A stretch of DNA of 39,093 bases, taken from positions 1-39,093 of the forward strand of contig CAMDHO010000019.1 in the NCBI GenBank assembly GCA_945898205.1. Direction: 5' to 3'. Below the pieces are notes generated by a model that was not told where the DNA came from, ran no database searches, and saw only the letters and a program-made list of their open reading frames with translations. A program made the position numbers and the translations under genes. Positions 8,574-16,244 of this stretch are shown here, one piece after another. This stretch comes from Chlamydia trachomatis. GTDB taxonomy: Bacteria > Chlamydiota > Chlamydiia > Chlamydiales > Rhabdochlamydiaceae. Position 1 is the first letter of the stretch. Each line of letters begins with the position of its first letter.

Positions 8574-8954
8574 ATCCCGAATTTCGGAGGGGATTTCTGA
8601 GGATTTTTCATCGCCTTGTTTTATAAAAGCATGTACGATTTTTACTCGGCCAGCTTCTCTAAAATCGGGGACTATCCTTATTATACTATCTATAGAAAAG
8701 GATCGATTCCCTATATGAGAAAGAGATAGTTCAATAGAAATAGTATCTCCAGCTTTAAGGGCCGCTTTATAATCAGCTTCGGCATGAACAATCGGCATGA
8801 AATAGCCCTTAGCAAAGATTTGGGATAAAGAAATGCTTTTTTCATTTAGAAACATTTCAAATGCTTCTAGAGAATACTGAAATAGAGATGTAAAGTAAAT
8901 GACCCCAGTAGCATCAGTTTCTTTTAAAAAAATAGATCGGGAATGAGTAAACAT
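8550..8954 (-). CDS. hotdog-fold acyl-CoA thioesterase (4HBT/YbgC type), possibly DHNA-CoA hydrolase
   Basis: This 134-residue protein has the 4-hydroxybenzoyl-CoA thioesterase signature at residues 9-27: KETDATGVIYFTSLFQYS, where the Asp is the family catalytic residue. The rest (AEADYKAALKAGDTISIELSL, then a strand rich in S and I) matches the single hotdog fold. A good AAGGAG lies just before the ATG. It converges on and overlaps menE, so 1,4-dihydroxy-2-naphthoyl-CoA hydrolase (MenI) is a reasonable guess. A general YbgC-like housekeeping thioesterase is the alternative. Confidence 0.7.
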   Translation of the reverse strand: MFTHSRSIFLKETDATGVIYFTSLFQYSLEAFEMFLNEKSISLSQIFAKGYFMPIVHAEADYKAALKAGDTISIELSLSHIGNRSFSIDSIIRIVPDFREAGRVKIVHAFIKQGDEKSSEIPSEIRDLLKEITL

Positions 8955-9152
8955 TAAGGCTCCTTATATAAAAAAAAATATAAATTTTTTGTGGGCAGAT
9001 AATTCTTAAAATACTTACAATGAGTGAAGGAAATTATTAAATTCTATCTTTTTTTTATTTTTAACTCTTTTTTCTTCTTTGCTTCATTGTGCTAAAAATG
9101 CCCGTTTTCTATAATTGCAACCTTTAGCTGATTTCAGCCAAGGATAAAGCGT
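8955..9152. promoter_or_regulatory. AT-rich divergent intergenic region
   Basis: About 200 bp separate the divergent thioesterase and TPR genes. The stretch is strongly AT-rich (runs such as TTTTTTTTATTTTTAACTC near 9049-9067) and must hold both promoters. I cannot place -35/-10 boxes with confidence. AAGGATAAAGCGT just before 9153 is the TPR gene's ribosome-binding site. Confidence 0.35.
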
Positions 9153-11174
9153 ATGAGTCAAATACTTCCTGTAATATCGTCTGAACAAGAAATAGACACG
9201 ATTTGTTTGGCAGAGCATCAGTCTCAAGAGCTGCAGCTCCTGGGGCAAATGGAGCTTATCAAGCAAAATTTAGAGGAAGGTTGTAATTTTTTTGCAGAAG
9301 CATGTGCGCTTAAGCCAAATAATCCGAAACTTTACTTTGAGCAAGGAGTTTCTTTATTCGAATTTGGAACGGAGGAAGGAAAGGAAAAGGTTTTATCTCT
9401 TGCTAATAAAAAGTTTAAAATAGCAACGACGCTTTTTTCTGAGTATTTTGAAGCTTGGTTTTTTTGGGGAATGACTTTATCTTACCTGGGTAAGGCCTGT
9501 CAAAAGCATCATTATTTTCTTGAAGCTAAAGAAAAATTGCAAAAGGCAATGAATCTTAGTTTAGGGCAGTCTTCAGAGGTTCTTTCTGATTTATATAGAG
9601 AATATGCTCAAGTTCAAATGGAAATAGCTAAAAGATCTAAAGAAGCTCATGATTGGTATCTTTCTATGGATGCTTTTGAGAAATCTACCGCATTAAATAA
9701 CCAAATGGAACCTGATTTTTGGAACCAATTCGGGTCGGCTTGCTTTTCTTTAGCAACTCAAGTTAATGACATTAGATTGTGCGTTAAGGCAATACATAAT
9801 TTTAAGCATGCAATTACGTATGAGTTAAATAATTATGAAGGATGGAAGAATTTAACTTTTGCTATGAGTTTTCTTTATGAATCTACTCATGATGAAGATC
9901 ATTTTTCCCAAGCGAATGATTGCTTTGGAACCTGTGTTCGCATGCATCCTTTGTCTGATAGTATTTGGGTAGAATGGGCCTTTTTTCTTTGTAAAAGCGG
10001 TCGAAATGTCTCCGACTCAAGACGGGTTCAGTCTGCTGTGGAAAAGTGTATTAGAGCGAGCTCTATTAATGATTCAAATCCACTTATTGCGATATGCTTA
10101 GGAGAGTCTTTAGCTTTACTAGGAGAGTTAACTGAAAAAATAGAGTATATTAGAAATGGGCAGGATAAACTTTTAGAAGTTGTAGAATCCAATCCAGGGG
10201 AACCACGAGCTTGGATGGCTTTGGGTGAAAGTTTTATTTCTATGGGTAAATACTTTAATGAATATGACTATATCTACCAAGCTATTGAAAAGTTCCAGCA
10301 AGGCCTTTCTCTTAATAGAACTTGTCATGATTTGTGGTTTTCTATGGCTAAAGCTTATTCTCTTGTTGGCGTTATGTTGTCAGATGTTGAATCGCTAGAA
10401 AAAGCTGAAAGCTTTTACCTTAAAGCTATTAATTTATATGCGAGATCGAGTTACTATCATTTTGAATATGCGGCTTGTTTATCTAAATTAGGGGAGCTTT
10501 GCCAGGAAGAGCGCTTTTTTGAAGCGTCCATTAAAGAGTTTGAGCAAGTTTTACAGATGCAGAAAAATGCAATTTATTTACATCCCGACTGGCTATTTGA
10601 ATATGCAAAAACACTGGATCTATATGCTGAATTCTTTGAAGAAGAGTCCTATTATCAGAAAGCTATAGAAATTTTTTCTCACATTTTGATGATTGATCCT
10701 GATTTTCCTCAAATACATTACCGTTTGGCGCTGGCATATTCGCATTTAGGGGAACTAACAGGAGAAATTGAGCCTTTTTATAGATCTTTGCACTCTTTTA
10801 AGTTAGCGGCTAAGCATGAAGAAGAAAATGATCAAATTTTAGTGGACTTAGGAGTGACTTTGATCAATATTGCTCAAAATTCTAGCGATAGCTTAGAGAT
10901 CGAGATTTGTTATAGAGATGCTGAAGTTAAACTTATTCAAGCTATTAAGGCTGGAAATTTACAGGGATATTATCAACTAGCTTGTCTTTTTTCCTTGATA
11001 GGCGAGTCTGAGAAGTCTTTGACATTTTTAATGAAAACAGATTTTTTTAATGCTCTACCTGATATAGAAGATCTATTAGAAGATGAGTGGCTTGATCATG
11101 TTAGGTGTTCAGATGGTTTTCAAGAGTTTTTGAACTATTTGGAAAAAAAATCACACCAGCATGAAGAGCTATAA
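9153..11174 (+). CDS. TPR-repeat protein
   Basis: This 673-residue soluble protein has no signal peptide and is built almost wholly of tetratricopeptide-like helical repeats. Many units show LKPNNPKLYFEQG-, NQMEPDFWNQFGSA-, SNPGEPRAWMALGES-, LNRTCHDLWFSMAKA- and IDPDFPQIHYRLALA-type first helices. A second helix follows, with a recurring LGEL(T/C)xExExF element that makes the units slightly longer than the 34-residue consensus. Such proteins are protein-binding scaffolds; TPR proteins are common in Chlamydiota, but the partner cannot be read from sequence. The gene is alone on its strand, and its 3' end overlaps the convergent hipA stop by 6 bp. Confidence 0.8.
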   Translation: MSQILPVISSEQEIDTICLAEHQSQELQLLGQMELIKQNLEEGCNFFAEACALKPNNPKLYFEQGVSLFEFGTEEGKEKVLSLANKKFKIATTLFSEYFEAWFFWGMTLSYLGKACQKHHYFLEAKEKLQKAMNLSLGQSSEVLSDLYREYAQVQMEIAKRSKEAHDWYLSMDAFEKSTALNNQMEPDFWNQFGSACFSLATQVNDIRLCVKAIHNFKHAITYELNNYEGWKNLTFAMSFLYESTHDEDHFSQANDCFGTCVRMHPLSDSIWVEWAFFLCKSGRNVSDSRRVQSAVEKCIRASSINDSNPLIAICLGESLALLGELTEKIEYIRNGQDKLLEVVESNPGEPRAWMALGESFISMGKYFNEYDYIYQAIEKFQQGLSLNRTCHDLWFSMAKAYSLVGVMLSDVESLEKAESFYLKAINLYARSSYYHFEYAACLSKLGELCQEERFFEASIKEFEQVLQMQKNAIYLHPDWLFEYAKTLDLYAEFFEEESYYQKAIEIFSHILMIDPDFPQIHYRLALAYSHLGELTGEIEPFYRSLHSFKLAAKHEEENDQILVDLGVTLINIAQNSSDSLEIEICYRDAEVKLIQAIKAGNLQGYYQLACLFSLIGESEKSLTFLMKTDFFNALPDIEDLLEDEWLDHVRCSDGFQEFLNYLEKKSHQHEEL

Positions 11175-12416
11175 TGCATTTCTAATCAACCCACGTGCTA
11201 ACTCTTTTTGAATTCGATCGGAGGATTTAGTGCTGACAAAGGCTTGTTTAGAAAAATGGGGCCATTTAGAAACAGCTTCTTTAACCTGATCTATTATGCT
11301 TAATGCTTTTTGAGGTTGAATAGAGGCAACTTCTGCTAGTTTTAAAAGATGTGAAATTTTAGGATTTTTCCCTTCCCCCATGATAGTACTGTGATGCTCG
11401 CCTCCAGGACCCGAAGAAAAAATCAAGTCATAAGAGGGAGAAATACGCCATGTGCCATTTTGATCCATCAAAAAAGAAAAATTCTTCGAATGGTCATCTC
11501 GATTATGTGCCAGTACATTAAAAACAGCATTGCGGAACTGCTTTTCACACTCTCGAACATCTTTGGTTAGCCACAGAGTAGCCTTTATTAGCATTGTATA
11601 ATCTACACTTGGAATGCGATGATCTATATGTAATAAACCACTAAAGGTATGCATATGTAAAAAACCAGACTCTTGCCTATCAAATCGTTTGACTCCAAAA
11701 TATCCTTCCTCCTGTTTTGATTTAAAAAGGTAAGCCTCGGGAACATCCAATCCTGCTTCGATAGCCATCAAATGGTAGGCGTATTCGATAGGCCCTGCAT
11801 CTTTAGGGTCCAAGGAAGAACGGAATTTTATAATCCAATGATTATTTGAACTGCTCTGATCACTTTCAATTTCAAGTCCTGTCTTATTCGAAGTTAAATT
11901 CACTAAAATCTTGGGACGAGCACCTGCTGAAGATCCATTCAAAGCGAGCAACTCATCCACAAATTGATCTTTATCTTGATCCTGAAACTGCAGGCATTCA
12001 TCAGAAATAATATCCAAATCTTTCTGCCATAGACAATGCCTTTGAGGGATTTCAGGTTCATACATTAAAGCTCCCAGTCCATGACTCCCCACATACCTAA
12101 GGCGGTCTAGTGGGGTCATGGAATCCGGATTCATGCCTAGATTTAAAAGTTTTCTATCTAAAAGCAATCTACCCCAGCCGTCGGGCAAGCTATCATTAAA
12201 AACACCAAATAGCCCATCAAATATGTAGTCTTCGGAGGCGATAACACCTGGTTTTACTGGAAGTTTAAACGGAGATAATTCAATACCCAGGCCTAAAAAG
12301 CTCGGAGCGTATTCAAAAAAAATCTTTCTGTTTACGAGAGCTAAGCGTCCCATAGGAATTGTTGTATGGCCGGAACAGTATTTGACGTGAATAACGTTTA
12401 TGTGTTGAAAACTCAT
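11169..12416 (-). CDS. hipA: HipA-family serine/threonine kinase toxin
   Basis: This 415-residue HipA-type kinase has the N-terminal HipA couple region (MGRLALV, IELSPFKLP, FDGLFGVFNDSLPDGWGRLLLD). GSSAGARPKILV is the glycine-rich nucleotide loop and HNRDDHSKNFSFL the catalytic loop (Asp in RDDH). SPSYDLIFS supplies the metal-binding Asp, and GEHHSTIMGEGKNP follows. E. coli HipA phosphorylates glutamyl-tRNA synthetase; the substrate here is unknown. The gene follows hipB with an ATGA overlap (12413-12416), the usual antitoxin-first order. All kinase motifs look intact, so the toxin may be active. Confidence 0.88.
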   Translation of the reverse strand: MSFQHINVIHVKYCSGHTTIPMGRLALVNRKIFFEYAPSFLGLGIELSPFKLPVKPGVIASEDYIFDGLFGVFNDSLPDGWGRLLLDRKLLNLGMNPDSMTPLDRLRYVGSHGLGALMYEPEIPQRHCLWQKDLDIISDECLQFQDQDKDQFVDELLALNGSSAGARPKILVNLTSNKTGLEIESDQSSSNNHWIIKFRSSLDPKDAGPIEYAYHLMAIEAGLDVPEAYLFKSKQEEGYFGVKRFDRQESGFLHMHTFSGLLHIDHRIPSVDYTMLIKATLWLTKDVRECEKQFRNAVFNVLAHNRDDHSKNFSFLMDQNGTWRISPSYDLIFSSGPGGEHHSTIMGEGKNPKISHLLKLAEVASIQPQKALSIIDQVKEAVSKWPHFSKQAFVSTKSSDRIQKELARGLIRNAL

Positions 12417-12715
12417 TTGCGACCCCTTTCGCGTGGTTTTTGTTTAAGAAGATCGTCAAGAGCGGGCAATTCTTCAGGGGAGGTCTGATGAAATGTTTTC
12501 ATGAAATCGCCTAAACTTCCCAGAGCCAGAGCCAGTTTCAAAAGAGAGTCTAGAGAAATTTTCCCCATTCTTTCAAATTTTTTAAGAACCCCAAGGCTTA
12601 CTCCTGATCGTTCTGATAAAGTTTGCTGGCTTAAATTAAAATAAAGTCTTTTTTCTTTAGCGGCTGTTGCTATCTGTCTTGAAACTTCTGCAGGAGTCAT
12701 AAATACTTGAGCCAT
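12413..12715 (-). CDS. hipB: HipB-like HTH antitoxin and operon repressor
   Basis: This 100-residue protein has an XRE-type helix-turn-helix at residues 27-62 (NLSQQTLSERSGVSLGVLKKFE) and a basic C-terminal tail (KQKPRERGRK). It lies directly upstream of hipA with overlapping stop and start codons, as in other HipBA modules. There the antitoxin binds HipA and represses the operon through a palindrome. A matching palindrome is present just upstream at 12739-12754. Confidence 0.82.
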   Translation of the reverse strand: MAQVFMTPAEVSRQIATAAKEKRLYFNLSQQTLSERSGVSLGVLKKFERMGKISLDSLLKLALALGSLGDFMKTFHQTSPEELPALDDLLKQKPRERGRK

Positions 12716-12738
12716 AATAGTATCCCTTATTGGCTATA

Positions 12739-12781
12739 ATCTATTGTAATAGATACTATAATATCCGTTAATTCTAGTCAA
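12739..12781 (-). promoter_or_regulatory. hipBA promoter with palindromic operator
   Basis: ATCTATT-GT-AATAGAT (12739-12754) is a perfect inverted repeat with 7-bp arms, 24 bp before the hipB start. On the minus strand a TTGACT (-35, 12776-12781) and a TAGTAT (-10) lie 17 bp apart, and the -10 runs into the palindrome. A HipB dimer bound here would block the promoter, as expected for autoregulation. The palindrome is seen directly; the promoter call is inferred. Confidence 0.55.
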
Positions 12782-13353
12782 TGGATGAAAATGTCATAAC
12801 GCATGCATCCTAGAATCCCGAAAATTATACATATGAATTCCATAAGTCATTTAAAATAAATAGAAAAACAAGAAAAGCGGCGTCACATACGCCTATGAAT
12901 GCATTTCCTTTTGGAATAAGGAAAAAAACGGCCAGATAGCACTCGTAAGTGCATTGGAAAGTTAGATCCCTTTTCTGAAGACGTCTGATTCTATCCCATC
13001 CTATAAGCTAAGTAAATCCGCTCAAGGCTAAACAGCTAAACCAAAAGGGGAGATAGCCTTTTTGTTCAAGTGTTGCTGCGCGCGTAAGCGTCTAACGAAC
13101 ATACTGGCATGCTGCAAATCAGGGAGCAAGGGATTCTTTAAGCCTCCTATGTCAAAGACAAGGTGTGTTATTAGAGCAAGATTCCTCGACCGTAATGCCG
13201 TAGAAGAGCTAGTTCCTGCGTTCTTACTTTGGACTTTACAGGGAGCTAGATTAAAGGTTCCCCCGGTGTTTATTAGAAGATGCCCTGTGTCGCTAGTGTT
13301 TTTGCTCATCTTCATACAGCTAGTGCCGGGTGCGCTGGATTGCATGTGGAATC
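12782..13353. other. unexplained insert: gene-poor left part and a more GC-rich block open on both strands
   Basis: No gene is recognised in 12782-13020, which holds small hairpins such as TTCCTT/AAGGAA (about 12904-12922) and GCACT/AGTGC. From about 13028 to 13345 the DNA is clearly richer in GC than its surroundings and open on both strands. The plus frame reads SKTRCVIRARFLDRN and VPAFLLWTLQGARLKVPPVF. The minus frame reads LALITHLVFDIGGLKNPLL. Neither matches a domain I know, and an ORF open in both directions often means a conserved non-coding or mobile sequence. I have a faint, unverified memory of similar short ORFs in gammaproteobacterial genomes. The block abuts a truncated PIN gene, so it may be the insertion that broke it. 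Confidence 0.35.
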
Positions 13354-13467
13354 CGGCAGGAGATCCAAGATCTCATCAATGAATCCGTTCCAGATTCTCT
13401 TGTGGCGGGATATGAGTCAATTGCAGAGGCTCTTACGTTGCCGGATCCGAGTGATTTTCATATCTTA
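13354..13467 (+). pseudogene. C-terminal remnant of a PIN-domain protein
   Basis: The reading frame gives EIQDLINESVPDSLVAGYES followed by LTLPDPSDFHIL. This is the typical late part of PIN-domain toxins, where VPDALVxGYExL and LPDPDDRHVLAAA surround a metal-binding Asp. The N-terminal two thirds are missing; the preceding DNA is the GC-richer block. After HIL the frame runs into unrelated residues (DTSNSGFF) and ends at 13560. An inverted repeat GAGATC-CAA-GATCTC (13360-13374) sits near the broken end. Confidence 0.55.
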
Positions 13468-13784
13468 GATACATCAAACAGTGGCTTTTTCTCAACAGAA
13501 AACGGATCTAAAAACACACTTAGAGACGGTTTTATAGAGGGAAATGTAAAATTGAATTAAGAACGTGAAAAGGTTATCAACCCGAAGAAATTAACGCAGG
13601 AAATTTTAGAGGTTTCATGTTTTTTTACGGTTTGATTTCGTAGAAGGAAAAGAAGAATTTAAAGAATTTTCTTCAGACTATGACAAGCTCTGTTTGTGAT
13701 AGAGTTGATTTATATTCAGTGAGCTTGCATAATGTAGCTAGAAAAGAGCTTTTTTAAACTTAAAATAAACAAAAGGACATATTT
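13468..13784. other. intergenic, no gene recognised
   Basis: About 315 bp follow the PIN remnant. The PIN frame stays open to 13560 but matches nothing known. The rest is AT-rich with stops in all frames. AAAAGGACATATTT immediately before 13785 provides a ribosome-binding site for the next gene. Confidence 0.5.
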
Positions 13785-14195
13785 ATGAGTCTTATGCCTA
13801 CTATAACTCATCCTTATTCTCCAGCTACTGAATTGACTGCTGGCAATAAAATAAATACTATACAAAAGCAAGAGCCGATAGAAATCCAATCGCTAGAAGA
13901 TAGAACTTCATCATTTGCGAGAGTCGTTTTAAGTGAAAATGGCATTACGAGAGTTTTAGAGGGGAAAGAAGCTGAAGAGTATACAATGGCTGTAATGGCG
14001 GATGTAATGGCTAGCATTCTTTTCTTCGGAGCAATAGGATGTTTGCTTGCAGATTCAAGTATGTTAACCTATTTTGAAGATCAATCTAAATTACGAGATG
14101 TTTCTCTGGCTCCAAGTGATAGAGTCGAAGAGTTAAGTGATGATTCTTTAGAGGCTTCAAAATCTCCAGTGGCTGCTTCTGCTATTAAAGTTTAG
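13785..14195 (+). CDS. small hypothetical protein with one membrane segment
   Basis: This 136-residue protein is not recognised. It has a polar N-terminal half (PYSPATELTAGNKINT, SLEDRTSSFARVVLSENG), one hydrophobic segment at residues 66-84 (AVMADVMASILFFGAIGCLL) and an acidic, Ser-rich tail (DRVEELSDDSLEASKSPV). AAAGGAC lies ahead of the ATG and an intrinsic terminator directly follows, so it is probably a single-gene transcript. In Chlamydia a small hypothetical gene also lies near yidC/dnaA (CT249), but I cannot claim homology. A single segment does not fit the bilobed hydrophobic domain of Inc proteins. Confidence 0.55.
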   Translation: MSLMPTITHPYSPATELTAGNKINTIQKQEPIEIQSLEDRTSSFARVVLSENGITRVLEGKEAEEYTMAVMADVMASILFFGAIGCLLADSSMLTYFEDQSKLRDVSLAPSDRVEELSDDSLEASKSPVAASAIKV

Positions 14196-14219
14196 TTGTT
14201 AATCGCTCAATAATCTAAT

Positions 14220-14257
14220 AAAAAAGCTCGCTTATAAAAAAGTGAGCTTTTTTATTT
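14220..14257 (+). terminator. intrinsic terminator
   Basis: AAAAAGCTCGCTT pairs with AAGTGAGCTTTTTT (one G-T wobble) around a short A-rich loop, followed by TTTATTTT. It lies 25 bp after the stop of the 136-residue ORF and isolates it from yidC. Confidence 0.75.
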
Positions 14258-14345
14258 TGAGCTGTGAATATTTTGTGTTGGCAGTTGAGGCTTTTTTGTG
14301 ATAACATCCCTATCGATTTATTTCTTTTGTATAAGGACTTTCGCT

Positions 14346-16229
14346 ATGGATAAACGTTCTCTTCTTTTTGTAGTAGCCCTAACTGTAGGCTTGTTTTTCA
14401 TCAATCATTGGTTCAATTCGAAAGACTCAGAAAGACGGAGTTCTCAAGTTGCACAGTCTGCTAAAGTTATAGAAAAAGTCTCTCCCATCTTGCAGACTCC
14501 TTCACCTGTATTTACTGAGCAAGATGGAGCGTTATATGTTCTTGAAAATGAATTTCAGCAAGTGGTTTTTTCCTCCGTGGGAGGTTCTATTGCAGAAATT
14601 AATTTACCTTTTCAGTCAGCTACTAATAAAAAAAGTTTAGTTCTTCCTATAGGATTCGATCGTGTTATGGAGAAAGAGTATCCATATAACGCCCACTATC
14701 CTTCAGCGCCTTTTTATAGATGGACAGAGGGTCAATCTTTAAAAGCAGAGAAAACTTCTCTAAGCGGGTATTATCCTCTTTTAAGAAGGAGCGTAGTAGG
14801 AATCGGCAATCTTCCTATTTATCCAATGCCAGCACAGAATTTTGCTTTTCAAGTTATTTCGGATTCAGAAGTGTTTTCAGCTCCTACTTATCAACTAACA
14901 CGTTTTGAGAAAGACCTTATTGAATTTGAATTTTCTGATGATAAAAGAAAAATTACAAAGACATACTCTTTGACTTCAGAAAAGACCCCATATTGTCTCG
15001 ATGTAGAAATCAAAGTTGAAGGGGATTCGAGAGGGCTTTGGATTACGACAGGAATTCCTGAAGTAGAACTGATATCTGGAAATTTTTCTCCCGTTCTTAA
15101 GTATCTTATAAATAAAAATCAAAAAACACAGGTGGAATCGCTTTCCTTGCCAAAGGCTATAGCAACCTACTCTTCGATTCAGCCTAACTGGATGAGTAAT
15201 TCTAATGGATTTCTAGGTCTTATTATTCAACCTCTTTCCGAAACGGGTGTAGGGTTTAGATCTCGTTATGTTAGTGGATCTTTAGCTCCCACTAGAATTT
15301 CTTTGATCGATTCGGCTTATGATGTGTACCCTGTAGACAAGTATCCAGGATATGAATATCTAGTGCCATTGAAAACTTCTCAAGGGTCGACTAAAATTCG
15401 ATTTTTTGCAGGTCCGTATCAAGACAATCTTTTACAAAATATAGATGTTCTGCTTGCTCAAACAGAAGGGAATCCTAGATTTGTTTCTGCTATGAGTTTT
15501 CAAGGTTGGTTTACATTTATTTCAGAACCTTTTGCAAAGTTTCTATTTATTTTAATGAAGTTTTTCTATCAAATCACCCACTCTTGGGGATTCTCTATTA
15601 TACTCTTAACTGTTGCTTTAAGAGTTATGCTTTATCCTTTAAATGGTTGGTCTATTAAGTCTTCCTTGAAAATGCAGCAAATGGCTCCCTTAACAGCAGC
15701 AATTCAAGAAAAGTACAAAAAAGATCCGAAGAAAGCGCAAATGGAAGTGGTAGCATTATACAGAGAAAAGGGCGTAAATCCTTTGACTGGATGCTTTCCT
15801 ATGATTATCCAAATTCCATTTCTTATCGGGATGTTTGATCTTTTAAAGTCAGTATTTGAGTTAAGAGGGGCAAGCTTCATTCCTGGATGGATAGATAACC
15901 TTACGGCCCCAGATGTAGTGTTTTCGTGGAATTATCCGATTTTCTTTTTTGGAACAAGCCTACACCTTCTTCCTGTTTTACTGGGAGGAATTATGTTCTT
16001 GCAGCAGAAGATATCCTCTCCTTTACCTAAAAATACAAAGATTCTAACAGAGCAACAAAAGCAACAAAAGCTTATGGGAAATGTTATGGTAGTAGTATTT
16101 ACGGTTATGTTTTACCATTTCCCATCAGGATTGAATATTTACTGGCTTTCTTCTATGGGGCTTGGAATTGTACAGCAATGGGTAACCAATAAAAAAATGA
16201 AGCCGATGATAATTTCAAAGGTGAAATAA
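14346..16229 (+). CDS. yidC: membrane protein insertase YidC
   Basis: This 627-residue Gram-negative-type YidC inserts and folds inner-membrane proteins, alone or with SecYEG. Order of parts: first membrane helix at residues 6-22 (LLFVVALTVGLFFINHW), a large periplasmic beta domain (about 60-390), then the conserved Oxa1/YidC core. The core begins at WFTFISEPFAKFLFILMKFF and carries the membrane Arg in LTVALRVMLYPLN. The basic cytoplasmic loop KMQQMAPLTAAIQEKYKKDP and the FPMIIQIPFLIGMF helix follow. I chose ATG 14346, not an in-frame ATG 48 bp upstream, because AAGGAC sits before it and MDKR is the usual start. dnaA follows 15 bp later, the same order as in Chlamydia. Confidence 0.93.
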   Translation: MDKRSLLFVVALTVGLFFINHWFNSKDSERRSSQVAQSAKVIEKVSPILQTPSPVFTEQDGALYVLENEFQQVVFSSVGGSIAEINLPFQSATNKKSLVLPIGFDRVMEKEYPYNAHYPSAPFYRWTEGQSLKAEKTSLSGYYPLLRRSVVGIGNLPIYPMPAQNFAFQVISDSEVFSAPTYQLTRFEKDLIEFEFSDDKRKITKTYSLTSEKTPYCLDVEIKVEGDSRGLWITTGIPEVELISGNFSPVLKYLINKNQKTQVESLSLPKAIATYSSIQPNWMSNSNGFLGLIIQPLSETGVGFRSRYVSGSLAPTRISLIDSAYDVYPVDKYPGYEYLVPLKTSQGSTKIRFFAGPYQDNLLQNIDVLLAQTEGNPRFVSAMSFQGWFTFISEPFAKFLFILMKFFYQITHSWGFSIILLTVALRVMLYPLNGWSIKSSLKMQQMAPLTAAIQEKYKKDPKKAQMEVVALYREKGVNPLTGCFPMIIQIPFLIGMFDLLKSVFELRGASFIPGWIDNLTAPDVVFSWNYPIFFFGTSLHLLPVLLGGIMFLQQKISSPLPKNTKILTEQQKQQKLMGNVMVVVFTVMFYHFPSGLNIYWLSSMGLGIVQQWVTNKKMKPMIISKVK

Positions 16230-16244
16230 CTTTTTAAGAGCATT

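Noticed and set aside
14298-14345. Upstream in-frame start of yidC
   Set aside because: It adds 16 residues before the usual MDKR start, and AAGGAC is placed for ATG 14346.
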